From: Ammoniphilus resinae
GTDB lineage: Bacteria; Bacillota; Bacilli; Aneurinibacillales; RAOX-1
Reading direction: 5' to 3'
DNA length: 64,000 nt
NCBI RefSeq assembly: GCF_017873965.1
Contig: NZ_JAGGKT010000011.1
Coordinates: forward strand, 62,001-126,000
Part shown: positions 27,173-36,621 of the stretch, one piece after another
How the letters are laid out: the number at the start of each line of letters is the position of its first letter
How positions within the stretch are numbered: the stretch's first letter is position 1
Notes under the pieces: generated by a model
The model's input: only the letters and a program-made list of their open reading frames with translations
What the model was told of the DNA's origin: nothing
Databases searched by the model: none
Translations under genes and position numbers: made by a program

Positions 27173-27733
27173 TTATCCTTTGATCAGGCTAAACACTTCA
27201 GCTCTTGCTGCTGCATCATCAACAAAACATCCCCTGACAGCAGAGGTGATTGTTTTTGCTCCTGGCTTTTTTACTCCCCGCATAGTCATACACATATGTT
27301 CCGCTTCGACGACGACAACGACACCGTGTGGTTCCAATTCCCCCATGATCGTGTCAGCCACCAAAGAAGTAATCCGTTCCTGTAGCTGTGGTCTTTTGGC
27401 TACCATATCAACAGCACGGGCCAGCTTACTCAATCCTGTAACTCTTCCACCCTTCGGAATATAAGCCACATGCGCATGACCGAAAAATGGTACTAAATGA
27501 TGCTCACAAGTGGAATAAAAAGGAATATCTTTTACAAGTACGAGTTCTTCATGGTCTTCACTAAATATTACTGAGAAATATTCTCTAGGATCTATCTTTA
27601 AACCTTGGAATATTTCTTCATACATTCTCGCCACTCTTGCAGGCGTCTCCGCCAATCCCTCTCGGTCGGGATCTTCACCAACAGCCTCAAGGATCATACG
27701 GACTGCCTGCTGTATTTTTTCATGGTCTACCAT
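27173..27733 (-). CDS. folE: GTP cyclohydrolase I
   Basis: A 186-residue enzyme that converts GTP to dihydroneopterin triphosphate, the entry to folate synthesis. The zinc-binding [30 protein letters not shown]-like region and C-terminal [13 protein letters not shown] with the second zinc Cys are intact. It is the first gene of the folE-mtrB unit, also known as mtrA. Confidence 0.97.
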   Translation of the reverse strand: MVDHEKIQQAVRMILEAVGEDPDREGLAETPARVARMYEEIFQGLKIDPREYFSVIFSEDHEELVLVKDIPFYSTCEHHLVPFFGHAHVAYIPKGGRVTGLSKLARAVDMVAKRPQLQERITSLVADTIMGELEPHGVVVVVEAEHMCMTMRGVKKPGAKTITSAVRGCFVDDAAARAEVFSLIKG

Positions 27734-27763
27734 TATTTTCGCCTCCTACTCCAAACAAATTTA

Positions 27764-27792
27764 ATCATAGCATTGGACTACAATAAATGCAA
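27764..27792 (-). promoter_or_regulatory. Promoter of folE-mtrB
   Basis: TTGCAT (minus strand, 27792-27787) and TATGAT (27769-27764) are spaced 17 bases, with a TGC extension before the -10. It lies about 30 bases upstream of folE. Confidence 0.75.
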
Positions 27793-27927
27793 AATAGTTT
27801 ATGCTAGTGTATACTTAAATGGGTATTTGCGAAAGAGTATATTTTTGTGTGTAATCAGATAAAGTGTAGAGCCCAACTAAATACATTTAGCTAACGACGT
27901 AGAAGACAAAGAAAGAGGGTAACAAAA

Positions 27928-28872
27928 ATGGATAGGGGATTGAAATGGGTTTCTATATGGAGCACTATTGGAATGTTTGTTGTGCTCATTATGGGAGCTA
28001 TTGTGACAAAAACAGGTTCAGGGGATGGCTGTGGCAGTTCCTGGCCGCTTTGCCATGGGAAATTTGCCCCTTTGGCTAATTTGGAATCATTAATTGAGTA
28101 TAGTCACCGTTTAGTTTCTGGGATTGTGGGTATTTTAGTTTTCACACAAGGAATTTGGGCGTGGTACAAGCAAGGACATAAATCAGGGGTCAAAGGTTTT
28201 GCCTTCGGTGGAATGTTCTTCACCGTGCTGCAAGCGTTACTTGGAGCTGCCGCTGTCGTTTGGCCACAGTCAGACGCAGTGCTTGCCCTGCATTTTGGAT
28301 TTTCGTTAGCAGCCTTTGCCTGTATCTTACTGCTGACCATTTTAATTTTCGATGGGCATCGCCTAGCAGCGACGTCAACTGCACCAATCCCACCAAAAAT
28401 AAAAATTGGAATTTGGTCGATCACCATTTACTCCTATGTCGTTGTTTATCTGGGGGCCTATGTCCGCCACAGCTCTTCAGGATTGGGCTGTTCGACCTGG
28501 CCCGATTGTAATGGGCAATGGTTTCCTGGTTTTACAGGTCCTTCCGGGATTCAATTTATCCATCGTCTGGCGGCCTTGATTTTCCTTTTATCTGTATGCT
28601 GGCTGTATATAGAGATATCTCGCCACTGCCGCAACCGAAAGGATCTCTATTTTGGCGGTCTGCTCTCCCTAGTACTTGCCGTGGCTCAGGTGTTAAGCGG
28701 TGCCGTTGTTGTTTGGACTCAATTACAATTGTTTCCTGCCCTTCTGCATAATATGATTATTTCCTTTTTGTTTGGGATCCTGTGCTTTATGTGTTTTCAA
28801 ACCTTGGCAAGGAAGCAAAGCAAAGATGAGATGAAAACGAACGAAACAAGGGTCGCTAGTCTTAATCGGTAG
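27928..28872 (+). CDS. ctaA: Heme A synthase
   Basis: A 314-residue membrane protein with about eight helices that oxidises heme O to heme A for aa3-type cytochrome oxidase. Conserved histidines lie in EYSHRLVSG, ALHFGFS, FIHRLAAL and LLHNMI. Two cysteine pairs characteristic of the Bacillus type occur in the loops (GDGCGSSWPLCHG and GLGCSTWPDCNG). It has a GAAAGAGGG ribosome-binding site. It is monocistronic, with its own terminator, and shows that the organism can respire oxygen. Confidence 0.95.
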   Translation: MDRGLKWVSIWSTIGMFVVLIMGAIVTKTGSGDGCGSSWPLCHGKFAPLANLESLIEYSHRLVSGIVGILVFTQGIWAWYKQGHKSGVKGFAFGGMFFTVLQALLGAAAVVWPQSDAVLALHFGFSLAAFACILLLTILIFDGHRLAATSTAPIPPKIKIGIWSITIYSYVVVYLGAYVRHSSSGLGCSTWPDCNGQWFPGFTGPSGIQFIHRLAALIFLLSVCWLYIEISRHCRNRKDLYFGGLLSLVLAVAQVLSGAVVVWTQLQLFPALLHNMIISFLFGILCFMCFQTLARKQSKDEMKTNETRVASLNR

Positions 28873-28884
28873 AAACTTAGGATG

Positions 28885-28912
28885 AGAATCGGGCTAAGCC
28901 CGGTTCTTTTTA
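28885..28912 (+). terminator. Terminator after ctaA
   Basis: AGAATCGGGC and GCCCGGTTCT form a 10-base stem (one T-G pair) with loop TAA, followed by TTTT. Confidence 0.9.
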
Positions 28913-28976
28913 TGTTCTGTCTCGAGAAAAATGCCGTAAAATGTGGAGATTTGGCGTATTTTATATACAAAAAGCC

Positions 28977-29005
28977 TTGAACTTCAGCTTTTTCTATATT
29001 AATAT
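28977..29005 (+). promoter_or_regulatory. Candidate promoter of hbs
   Basis: TTGAAC (28977-28982) and TAATAT (29000-29005) with a 17-base spacer. The leader to hbs would be about 95 bases. Confidence 0.5.
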
Positions 29006-29049
29006 AAAGCATGTTACGAAATATGAAATTCAAGGAAATAGGTATAAAA

Positions 29050-29066
29050 TTAACCATTCTGGTTAA
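29050..29066. promoter_or_regulatory. Palindrome in hbs leader
   Basis: TTAACCA-TTC-TGGTTAA is a perfect 7-base inverted repeat in the 5' leader, 41 bases before the hbs start. It could be a protein-binding site or a small mRNA hairpin. Confidence 0.45.
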
Positions 29067-29107
29067 CAAAGATGAATAATACCAACTCATTGGGAGGAGG
29101 TGAAATG

Positions 29108-29392
29108 ATGAATAAAACAGAATTAGTTGCTTACGTTGCTGAATCAGCAGAATTAACAAAGAAGGATGCTACTAAAGCGGTTGATGCCGTTTTTGACGCT
29201 ATCGAAAGTGCTCTTAAGAACGGGGAGAAAGTTCAACTCATCGGTTTTGGTAACTTCGAAGTGCGTGAAAGAGCAGCTCGGAAAGGCCGCAACCCACAAA
29301 CGGGTGAAGAAATTGAAATTGCTGCTAGCAAGATTCCTGCCTTTAAACCTGGTAAATCCCTTAAGGATGCTATTGGTGGCGGAGAAGCGTAA
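29108..29392 (+). CDS. hbs: DNA-binding protein HU
   Basis: A 94-residue HU/IHF family protein that compacts and bends DNA. It begins [12 protein letters not shown], and has [21 protein letters not shown] (the DNA-wrapping arm, residues about 47-67) and the C-terminal [14 protein letters not shown] chose the second of two adjacent ATGs, seven bases after AGGAGG. In B. subtilis hbs lies beside folE, as here apart from ctaA. Confidence 0.96.
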   Translation: MNKTELVAYVAESAELTKKDATKAVDAVFDAIESALKNGEKVQLIGFGNFEVRERAARKGRNPQTGEEIEIAASKIPAFKPGKSLKDAIGGGEA

Positions 29393-29462
29393 GCGACAGG
29401 CCATACGGTATCGCTATTATTAAACTAAAGCAGCATTTTTACAAATAGAAGTTATACATAAT

Positions 29463-29496
29463 AAAGGACCGCTTGTGAGCTAGCGGTCCTTTATTT
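29463..29496. terminator. Bidirectional terminator hbs / spoIVA
   Basis: AAAGGACCGCT (29463-29473) and AGCGGTCCTTT (29482-29492) form an 11-base perfect stem between the two convergent genes. Confidence 0.92.
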
Positions 29497-29498
29497 GT

Positions 29499-30977
29499 TT
29501 AAAGTATAATGGCTATTAACCCACCCGATCCCTCATTAATGATTCGCTGTAGAGTTTCCTGTAGCTTGTAACGTGCGTTTTCCGGCATCATGCCAAGTTT
29601 GGCGGAAATGCCTTCGTTTACGATAGAATTAAGGGAGCGTCCAAAGATATCAGAATTCCAGATGCTTAATGGATCATCCTCAAAGTCTTGCATCAGATAG
29701 CGAACCAATTCCTCACTCTGTTTCTCAGTTCCAATAATTGGCGAGAACTCTGATTCAACATCGACACGGATCATATGAATGGATGGCGCGGTTGCTTTTA
29801 ACCTTACGCCAAACCGGCTGCCTTGGCGAATAATTTCTGGCTCATCCAAGGACATCTCCTGAATAGATGGAGGGGCAATCCCATAACCTGTCTGCCGGAC
29901 CATATTCAGCGCCACGGCAACGCGGTCGTATTCCCGTTTGGCGTGGGCAAAATCCTGCATTAATTGCAGCAGATGATCCTTTCCTCTGATTTCAACCCCT
30001 ACTACCTCCATCAGCACCTGATCATAGAGATGATCTGGCGCATATAGATCAATTTCCGCTATCCCTTGCCCCATATTCATATCAGATAAGGAGGCTCGCT
30101 CAATGAAATCGAAGACATCGAATTGACCTACCACACGATCCACATCGCGCAGGCGACGGATTTCCTTGACCGTTTCTCTGACGCTCTCTTCATAGCTTTG
30201 GCGCAGCCAATGGTCTTCATGAAGCACCATCACCCAGCTAGGCAAGTTCACATTCACTTCATGGACCGGGAACTCAAATAAAACTTCCCTCAATGTATTC
30301 ATTACATCGGACTCAACCATCTCATCAACGCTCATCACAAGAACAGGTACATCATATTTTTCAATTAATTCAGCGCGAAGATCCTGAGTTTCTTTGCGGT
30401 TCGGATAGATCGAGTTGATTACAATAATAAAAGGTTTGCCTACTTCTTTTAATTCTGCAACGACTCTTTCTTCGGCCTCAATGTAACCTTCGCGTGGAAT
30501 TTCAGCAATCGATCCATCGGTTGTGAGCACAACACCTAAAGTGGAGTGGTCTTGGACAACCTTCCTGGTGCCCATCTCGGCGGCTTCCTCAAAAGGAATC
30601 GGCTCATCATACCAAGGGGTATTGATCATTCTTGGTCCATTCTCGTCCTCGTACCCTTTTGCTCCTTGCACAGCGTATCCTACACAATCGACTAATCTAA
30701 CGTTAATCTTTAATCCTTCAGCCACTTGAATTTCCACAGCCTGATTCGGAACGAATTTCGGTTCTGTGGTCATAATCGTCCGCCCAGCGGCACTTTGCGG
30801 CAACTCATCTTTTGCTCGGACGCGATCTGCTTCAGATTGGATGTGAGGAAGAACAACTAATTCCATAAAACGCTTAATAAATGTCGACTTGCCTGTTCGA
30901 ACAGGACCAACCACACCTATGTATATGTCCCCTCCCGTTCTTTCAGCAATGTCTTTAAAGATATCTACTCGTTCCAC
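29499..30977 (-). CDS. spoIVA: Stage IV sporulation protein A, spore-coat ATPase
   Basis: A 492-residue protein that polymerises on the forespore surface, with ATP hydrolysis, to form the base of the spore coat. The Walker A motif GPVRTGKSTF lies near residue 24-33, in the TRAFAC-derived ATPase domain, and the conserved C-terminus ends GSGGLIAIIL as in other spore formers. The start is GTG at 30977 behind GGGGAGG. It is made in the mother cell under SigE elsewhere; no clear SigE promoter could be picked here. It is proof of endospore formation. Confidence 0.97.
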   Translation of the reverse strand: MERVDIFKDIAERTGGDIYIGVVGPVRTGKSTFIKRFMELVVLPHIQSEADRVRAKDELPQSAAGRTIMTTEPKFVPNQAVEIQVAEGLKINVRLVDCVGYAVQGAKGYEDENGPRMINTPWYDEPIPFEEAAEMGTRKVVQDHSTLGVVLTTDGSIAEIPREGYIEAEERVVAELKEVGKPFIIVINSIYPNRKETQDLRAELIEKYDVPVLVMSVDEMVESDVMNTLREVLFEFPVHEVNVNLPSWVMVLHEDHWLRQSYEESVRETVKEIRRLRDVDRVVGQFDVFDFIERASLSDMNMGQGIAEIDLYAPDHLYDQVLMEVVGVEIRGKDHLLQLMQDFAHAKREYDRVAVALNMVRQTGYGIAPPSIQEMSLDEPEIIRQGSRFGVRLKATAPSIHMIRVDVESEFSPIIGTEKQSEELVRYLMQDFEDDPLSIWNSDIFGRSLNSIVNEGISAKLGMMPENARYKLQETLQRIINEGSGGLIAIIL

Positions 30978-31278
30978 TTGGATACCTCCCCTTCTTTAAT
31001 TGCAACTAATCATAAGTGACACTTCATACAAATTAGGACACTATAAATATATGATTCAGAAATTCTGTTATGCTAAGATGTTTTCTTTTTACAAAAAAAA
31101 GAGCGACCCACAGGCAATCGCTCTTCATCCATCGTCACGCATTACCTATACTTGATTCTTATGTACAGGCCTCTGCAAATATGACATTCCGCATAGGAAA
31201 GTATTTACTTCTTCTAAGGATGGATACATCTTCTTCGAATCGGCTTCGATAGAAGATTCTCTTATTCTATTTCAACTT
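30978..31278. other. Intergenic region spoIVA / lipoprotein gene
   Basis: No gene was found here. It should hold the spoIVA promoter in the part nearest 30978-31080, and it contains the terminator of the lipoprotein gene at 31099-31125. Confidence 0.5.
31091..31125 (-). terminator. Terminator of lipoprotein operon
   Basis: On the minus strand AAGAGCGA and TCGCTCTT form an 8-base stem with an 11-base loop, followed by T8. Confidence 0.8.
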
Positions 31279-32019
31279 CTATTTAAACGGCGCCAAGGAC
31301 ACTTTCCCATTTATTGAGTCATAATAAAATGATTTAACCGGGACATAAATCGAATTTTGCGGGATGATCTCCCGTACATCCTCAAATGAAGCCGCCTGCA
31401 AATTGTTATTCTTTAAAACGAGTTCTAAATCCTCCGTGTAATCAACTCCAACCTGACCCGTTGAAGACATAATAATCGGCAGTTGCTTCCCAGAAATTGG
31501 ACTCTCAATCGTTTGCGCTTGTTTTCCTATCCCAATTTGACTGAAATTGATGGTAAAGTAGCCAGGCCTAATGACCCCCTCAACGGGCAAGCTGTTATTC
31601 TTTTGATAATAATAGGAAACACGGGATTGTACAGTGGACACAGTATCCACGACTCTTAAATCCAACAATCGTACGGTTGGATTGGTTTCCACATCCGTTA
31701 AGACGAACAAATAGGGCCCACCCTGTTCAAAGGCTCCTCCTGGCACATAGGGCATATAACGTGGAACGAGCCCAGAGAAATCAATCACATATTTTTCAAA
31801 AATCGGTGTATCTGCCTCTTTAGTTAAAATAGGGAGCACTTTTGTTGCCTCGTGAAATTCATCGATCGCGGCTTGTACCATGGATACCTGTTCCATGAGC
31901 GGTAGTTGGTTCTCCATCAGTCTTTCCTTAGGGTACATGCATCCACTAACGAAAAGGATTGACAGCATGGTTACACCAAGTATCAGTAATCTAATCTTTC
32001 TCATTTTCTTTCTTTTCAT
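31279..32019 (-). CDS. YphF-like lipoprotein
   Basis: A 246-residue secreted lipoprotein. The signal peptide ends in the lipobox LFVSGC (Cys at about residue 27), after a basic KRKKMRKIR start. The remainder is hydrophilic and has no enzymatic motif. Directly upstream of spoIVA in the transcript order, it is in the place of B. subtilis yphF, a lipoprotein of unknown function. ATG 32019 has AAGGTGG five bases upstream. It overlaps the ferredoxin gene by 29 bases. Confidence 0.75.
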   Translation of the reverse strand: MKRKKMRKIRLLILGVTMLSILFVSGCMYPKERLMENQLPLMEQVSMVQAAIDEFHEATKVLPILTKEADTPIFEKYVIDFSGLVPRYMPYVPGGAFEQGGPYLFVLTDVETNPTVRLLDLRVVDTVSTVQSRVSYYYQKNNSLPVEGVIRPGYFTINFSQIGIGKQAQTIESPISGKQLPIIMSSTGQVGVDYTEDLELVLKNNNLQAASFEDVREIIPQNSIYVPVKSFYYDSINGKVSLAPFK

Positions 32020-32356
32020 GATTTCCACCTTGTTGTTGTATCTTTTCTTTTACGACAGCTTTCCATTTTTCCTCCGGGATAGATACTTCTGTATTTCCAT
32101 AGATCCTTGTTTGACAGGCTAAGCGATACCCCGAACAAAGCGCTTCTTCCCCAACTAAACGGATTTCTGATGTGGATGGGTCTGAAATCAGAGCATCCTT
32201 TGACAAAATCATCACCTTACATGTTGTACAAGATCCATTTCCACCGCAGCGGTGTCGAATCGGAATTCTATTTTTTAAGGCTGTTTGCAAAAGATTATCA
32301 CCACTTCTTGCTGTGACCCATTTCCCTCTTGGTTGAAACAGAATTTTAATCTTCAT
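31991..32356 (-). CDS. Plant-type [2Fe-2S] ferredoxin
   Basis: A 121-residue ferredoxin. The cluster ligands are the cysteines in HRCGGNGSCTTCK (C-x5-C-x2-C) and a fourth in RLACQTRI, all spaced as in the fer2 family. The C-terminal 25 residues are a charged tail (KEKIQQQGGNHEKKENEKD). It overlaps the DUF2768 gene upstream by four bases and the lipoprotein downstream. A ferredoxin in this otherwise sporulation-linked operon is unexpected compared with B. subtilis. Confidence 0.9.
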   Translation of the reverse strand: MKIKILFQPRGKWVTARSGDNLLQTALKNRIPIRHRCGGNGSCTTCKVMILSKDALISDPSTSEIRLVGEEALCSGYRLACQTRIYGNTEVSIPEEKWKAVVKEKIQQQGGNHEKKENEKD

Positions 32357-32523
32357 AACAGGACAACTAGGATTAAAAGAAAGGATGGGATCAAAAGTAG
32401 AAAAGCAAAGGCCGATACAAGGAATTTTGGTATACCGGTTAATTTTCGGCGGGCAAACATAATCGTAAAGTTGGCGATAAACATTAATAAGATCGCCACT
32501 AAAGATGACATTTCTTTATCCAT
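32353..32523 (-). CDS. YphE-like small membrane protein (DUF2768)
   Basis: A 56-residue protein with two hydrophobic helices (about 7-22 and 34-56) joined by a basic turn, FARRKLTGIPKF. Size, topology and position match YphE/DUF2768 of Bacillus. The ribosome-binding site is AAAGGATTG, and the stop overlaps the ferredoxin ATG (ATGA). The function is unknown. Confidence 0.7.
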   Translation of the reverse strand: MDKEMSSLVAILLMFIANFTIMFARRKLTGIPKFLVSAFAFLLLIPSFLLILVVLL

Positions 32524-32654
32524 AAACTCACAATCCTTTTAATTTCAAGATTAAAATACTATTTTTTCACAGTCCATGTCCTATTATACCAAAACGCACC
32601 ATCCTAGGCCAATTGAATAATATAGTGGTAAATGCATTCGAGGGGAGCACCATT

Positions 32655-33068
32655 ATGGACTATAGACATTGGAGAAATCCTGCTTTTTCGGGACCAAAGA
32701 AGAGAAACGTTGCCGCACGTAAACCAAAGCCCGCGGTTGAAATCATCACTCCCAAACAGGAAACAAAAAATATGAAGATTTCCTTGCAAAAAATAAAGGA
32801 TCAATTTAGAGAAGCCCGTGAGCAATTACAGCAAATTGAAACAACAATGGACACCTTATATACCGTATTGGACACCATGGAGAGGTTTGGCAAACAAAAA
32901 GTAGGCAGAGGGAACAAAACGCAAAGTAATTTACTGAAGTCTTTCCAAAATATTGATTTTAAGCAGGTCATGGATCTTCTTCAATCTCCCTTGGTGCAGG
33001 CTTTAATTGAAACGATGGCGGAGGAAGATGAACCGAGTCCGGCTTCCTCTAAAAAAAAGCGGGAATAA
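32655..33068 (+). CDS. Hypothetical coiled-coil protein
   Basis: A 137-residue protein starting MDYRHWRNPAF behind GAGGGGAG. The centre (about 40-85) is a charged coiled coil with KIKDQFREAREQLQQIETTM, and the end is Lys/Glu-rich. The N-terminal basic patch and coiled coil recall spore-coat or small structural proteins of Bacillales, but I do not recognise it. It is the only plus-strand gene in this stretch, divergent from the DUF2768 gene. Confidence 0.6.
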   Translation: MDYRHWRNPAFSGPKKRNVAARKPKPAVEIITPKQETKNMKISLQKIKDQFREAREQLQQIETTMDTLYTVLDTMERFGKQKVGRGNKTQSNLLKSFQNIDFKQVMDLLQSPLVQALIETMAEEDEPSPASSKKKRE

Positions 33069-33082
33069 CATTTCCGCACAAA

Positions 33083-33114
33083 AAAAAGGGGTAACAGTTC
33101 AACTGTTACCCCTT
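33083..33114 (-). terminator. Terminator after SpoVIF-like gene
   Basis: AAGGGGTAACAGTT and AACTGTTACCCCTT form a perfect 14-base stem around one base. T8 follows on the minus strand. It also sits just after the convergent coiled-coil gene. Confidence 0.85.
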
Positions 33115-33234
33115 CTGACTGTATCCTAGCCTGTTAAAGGCTGCATTTATTGAAACCCAATATAGTCTATGTGGACGAATCAATGACTGTAACATCCTTT
33201 AAAGCCCAATCTTGGATAGCTTGGGTAAGTTTCT

Positions 33235-33516
33235 CTAATCAAGTTTTTTATTCAAAAGAGATAACACAGTTTTCATATCAGCCTGTTTGATATCATTGTT
33301 TCGCAAGTACTTGATGATTTTTTCTTCTTTTTCTTTATCCAGCTGCACATTTGCCATTTTAGAAAGTTGTCGAATTAACTGCAGCATTCTTCCTTCATCA
33401 GAAAGATCATCTTTATTCACCTTACTTGCAAACACTTCAAGTTGCTTAGCATCTACCTTTGTATTGGTTTTCTTCTGCAACTTTTCCAGCAGCTTCTTGG
33501 AAAAACCTTTTGACAT
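33235..33516 (-). CDS. Stage VI sporulation protein F-like
   Basis: A 93-residue, highly charged, mostly helical protein. The motifs FASKVNKDDLSDEGRMLQLI and IKYLRNNDI are typical of the SpoVIF family, a mother-cell protein needed for normal spore coat in B. subtilis. It lies between gpsA and the DUF2768 gene. Confidence rests on recall of the family pattern rather than on a catalytic motif. Confidence 0.75.
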   Translation of the reverse strand: MSKGFSKKLLEKLQKKTNTKVDAKQLEVFASKVNKDDLSDEGRMLQLIRQLSKMANVQLDKEKEEKIIKYLRNNDIKQADMKTVLSLLNKKLD

Positions 33517-33566
33517 AACGAAGTCCTCCTCGTAAGTAGGTTCTAGACTATCTTATGAGGGGGACA

Positions 33567-34583
33567 TTAATTATGTGCTACTTCCTCCATCTCATGTGTC
33601 TTCAGTCGCCCCATCAGATCCTCTACTGCTTTACGAGGTTCCTTATTTTCAAATAGGACTTGATATAATTGCTGCGTAATGGGCATTTCAATCCCACATT
33701 GGAAGGACAGTTCATACGATGCCTTGGTTGTTTTTACCCCTTCAACTACCATCCCCATCACAGATAAAACCTCCTGCAGGGAATGACCTTGTCCAAGCAT
33801 ATTTCCTGCTCTCCAATTGCGACTATGCTTGCTTGTACATGTCACAATGAGATCTCCCACACCTGCTAAGCCAGAAAAAGTTAGTGGGTTGGCACCCATA
33901 TAAACCCCTAACCGACTAATCTCCGCCAAGCCTCTCGTCATTAAGGCAGCCTTTGCATTATCTCCAAACTGTAGTCCATCTGAAATTCCTGCACCAAGGG
34001 CAATAATATTTTTTAATGCACCACCAATTTCTAACCCCACGACATCCGGATTAGTATAAACACGAAAATGTTGATTGATCAGCGCATCTTGTGCCTCCTC
34101 AGCGGTTTTGATGGAGTTTGAAGCAACAACAACGGTTGTTGGCGACCTTTTGCTTACTTCTTCTGCATGACTGGGGCCGGAGAGAACGGCAATTCTTTCA
34201 TGAAGTGGAACCGGGAGTTCCTCCAGTAGAATTTCCGAAATCCGTTTATGAGTTTCTAGTTCTAACCCTTTAATGGCATGAATAATCAGGGCCTCTTGTG
34301 GTATGTACCCGCTCACCTGTCGAGCCACTTGACGAATGCTATGGGAGGGGACAACAAATAGGATCATCTCTTTTCCTTCGACAACCTGTTCCAGTTTACT
34401 TGAAGCCTTGATTGTATCTGGAAGTTGAATGCCCGGTAAGTATTCTTCATTGGTATGATTCCTGTTTATTTCATCTGCCTGTTCCGATCGTCTGGCCCAG
34501 ATCTCTACTTGATGCGCATTATCTGCCAGAACGATTGCTAGTGCTGTTCCCCAACTCCCTGAGCCAACTATACCAACTCGCAA
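33567..34583 (-). CDS. gpsA: Glycerol-3-phosphate dehydrogenase [NAD(P)+]
   Basis: A 338-residue enzyme that reduces dihydroxyacetone phosphate to sn-glycerol 3-phosphate, the backbone for phospholipids. N-terminal GSGSWGTALA binds the nucleotide; KGLELETHKRISE, LSGPSHAEEV and NIIALGAGISDGLQFGDN (with the catalytic lysine) are conserved. It is followed in the pathway by PlsY, encoded next to it. Confidence 0.97.
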   Translation of the reverse strand: MRVGIVGSGSWGTALAIVLADNAHQVEIWARRSEQADEINRNHTNEEYLPGIQLPDTIKASSKLEQVVEGKEMILFVVPSHSIRQVARQVSGYIPQEALIIHAIKGLELETHKRISEILLEELPVPLHERIAVLSGPSHAEEVSKRSPTTVVVASNSIKTAEEAQDALINQHFRVYTNPDVVGLEIGGALKNIIALGAGISDGLQFGDNAKAALMTRGLAEISRLGVYMGANPLTFSGLAGVGDLIVTCTSKHSRNWRAGNMLGQGHSLQEVLSVMGMVVEGVKTTKASYELSFQCGIEMPITQQLYQVLFENKEPRKAVEDLMGRLKTHEMEEVAHN

Positions 34584-34613
34584 TGTTCCCCCACCTTTCT
34601 TCCACCTCAGGCA

Positions 34614-35210
34614 TTACGATTTTTTGCTTCCAAGCTTCCGCTCTGTCCCATTTAACAATCGCTTCACATTCTCCCGGTGTCGATAGATCCCCAAGATGGC
34701 AACAATAATCCCCAGGATAATATAAGATGATGGATCATGTCTAAAGTACATAAAAACCGGGATCATCACCAATAAAATAAGGGAGCCAAGAGATACGTAC
34801 CTCGTAATTGCAATGAGGACGATGGCCGTCAACACAGAATACAAGGTTGGGAAAAAGGAGATCGTGCCCAATACACCAATCGTCGTAGCCACTCCTTTCC
34901 CCCCTTTAAATCCAAAAAACACGGGCCAATTATGCCCAAGAATTGCGCCCAATCCAGCCATGGCTGTTGGCATTGGATCTCCTGCTGACAGACCGGCAAA
35001 GATTAGAACAGCTGCAACACCTTTAAAAGCATCAAGTAAAAGCACCAAGATCGCGGGTCCTTTTCCAATCACCCTCAAAGTATTGGTTGCACCTGCATTC
35101 CCGCTCCCATGTTGACGAATATCAATTCCCGCTACTTTTTTTGTAATAAGATAACTAAAACTAATAGAACCTAATAAATAGCCCACTAGAATGGACAAAA
35201 AATTAATCAC
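34614..35210 (-). CDS. plsY: Acyl-phosphate:glycerol-3-phosphate acyltransferase
   Basis: A 198-residue membrane enzyme with about five helices. It acylates glycerol 3-phosphate at position 1 with acyl phosphate. The conserved motifs GSGNAGATN, GHNWPVFFGFKGGKGVAT and the C-terminal YRHRENVKRLLNGTE are present. The start is GTG 35210, eight bases behind GAAGGG; the longer frame overlaps der. GpsA, PlsY and PlsC form a lipid set within this stretch. Confidence 0.95.
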   Translation of the reverse strand: MINFLSILVGYLLGSISFSYLITKKVAGIDIRQHGSGNAGATNTLRVIGKGPAILVLLLDAFKGVAAVLIFAGLSAGDPMPTAMAGLGAILGHNWPVFFGFKGGKGVATTIGVLGTISFFPTLYSVLTAIVLIAITRYVSLGSLILLVMIPVFMYFRHDPSSYIILGIIVAILGIYRHRENVKRLLNGTERKLGSKKS

Positions 35211-35229
35211 TACAGATTCCCTTCTCCCA

Positions 35230-36549
35230 TTAATCTTCTGCTTTATTTCTAACAATCATACGCAGTGGAGTTCCTTCGAACGGAAACGCCTCTCTAATTT
35301 TATTCTCTAAATATCGTCTATATGAAAAATGCATAAGTTCAACATCGTTGACAAAAAGAACGAAGGTCGGTGGCTTCACAGAAACCTGTGTCGCATAATT
35401 AATCCGCAGCCTCCTCCCTTTGTCTGTAGGCGGCGGAGTGACTGTCGTTGCCTCCTGGATAATATCGTTTAAGACACTTGTGGAAACTCTCATTGCATGC
35501 TGTTCCGCAACCTCTTGAACTTTAGGGAGGATTTGTTGAATCCGCTGCTTCGTGTTTGCCGACACAAAAAGGATCGGTGCATAACTCATAAACTGGAAAT
35601 GGTCTCGAATACTTTGGGTGAAGGTTTGGAACGTTTTATCGTCCTTCGCCAATACATCCCATTTATTCACGACAATAATTGCTGCCCTTCCTGCCTCATG
35701 GGAATAACCAGCGATTTTTTTATCTTGTTCAATGATCCCTTCTTCAGCATTAATAACAACCAGGCAGACATCCGAACGTTCAATGGCCCGCAAAGCCCGA
35801 AGTACACTATACTTCTCTGTGGATTCATAAACTTTTCCGCGCTTGCGAACACCAGCCGTATCAATAATGACAAAGTCCTGCCCCTCCCTGGTCAGCTGGG
35901 TATCGATCGCATCCCTCGTCGTGCCTGCCACATCGCTAACAATGACTCGCTGTTCCCCCAAAATCGCATTAACAAGGGAAGACTTCCCCACATTAGGGCG
36001 GCCGATAAACGAAACCCTGATTACATCTTCATCGTATTCCTCTTCTTTGGTCTCGGGGAAATGTTTGATCACTTCATCAAGTAAATCCCCAATCCCCAAA
36101 CCATGTGCACTGGAGATCCCAATCGGTTCTCCAAAACCCAATGAATAAAATTCGTATAGTTCATTCATTCGGGTTGGATTATCTGCTTTATTTACTGCTA
36201 AGACAACTGGTTTTTTGGAGCGAAAAAGCATCTTAGCCACTTCTTCATCATCGGCAGTGATTCCCGCTGTGGCATCCACAACCAAAATAATGACATCGGC
36301 TTCATCAATAGCGAGTTCTGCTTGATAACGGATTTGCTGAAGAAAAACATCTTGATCATCATAGGCAATCCCACCTGTATCAATCAAATGAAATGGATGA
36401 TCTAACCATTCTGAACTACTGTAAATGCGGTCTCTTGTAACACCCGCTACATCTTCAACAATCGAAATTCGTTCACCTACAATTCGGTTAAAAAGAGTGG
36501 ATTTCCCCACATTTGGTCTTCCCACTATTGCTACAACTGGATTAGCCAT
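35230..36549 (-). CDS. der: Ribosome-assembly GTPase Der (EngA)
   Basis: A 439-residue GTPase needed for 50S subunit assembly. It has two G domains in tandem, with P-loops [12 protein letters not shown] (near residue 9) and [12 protein letters not shown] (near 183), each followed by DTGG/DTAG and NKxD motifs. The C-terminal KH-like domain includes [12 protein letters not shown]. Known in B. subtilis as yphC, next to gpsA, as here. Confidence 0.97.
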   Translation of the reverse strand: MANPVVAIVGRPNVGKSTLFNRIVGERISIVEDVAGVTRDRIYSSSEWLDHPFHLIDTGGIAYDDQDVFLQQIRYQAELAIDEADVIILVVDATAGITADDEEVAKMLFRSKKPVVLAVNKADNPTRMNELYEFYSLGFGEPIGISSAHGLGIGDLLDEVIKHFPETKEEEYDEDVIRVSFIGRPNVGKSSLVNAILGEQRVIVSDVAGTTRDAIDTQLTREGQDFVIIDTAGVRKRGKVYESTEKYSVLRALRAIERSDVCLVVINAEEGIIEQDKKIAGYSHEAGRAAIIVVNKWDVLAKDDKTFQTFTQSIRDHFQFMSYAPILFVSANTKQRIQQILPKVQEVAEQHAMRVSTSVLNDIIQEATTVTPPPTDKGRRLRINYATQVSVKPPTFVLFVNDVELMHFSYRRYLENKIREAFPFEGTPLRMIVRNKAED

Positions 36550-36621
36550 CTTTATCCAACCTCACTTTCAAGGATTTATATTACTCGATTTACCGGATTC
36601 TTGCAATTGGAAACCCCATAA

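Noticed and set aside
28920-29040. Riboswitch-like leader before hbs
   Set aside because: Apart from the promoter and a 7-base palindrome no conserved riboswitch pattern could be recognised.
35497-36084. 195-residue open frame on the plus strand
   Set aside because: It lies entirely opposite der, whose two GTPase domains are unmistakable; no ribosome-binding site or recognisable domain.
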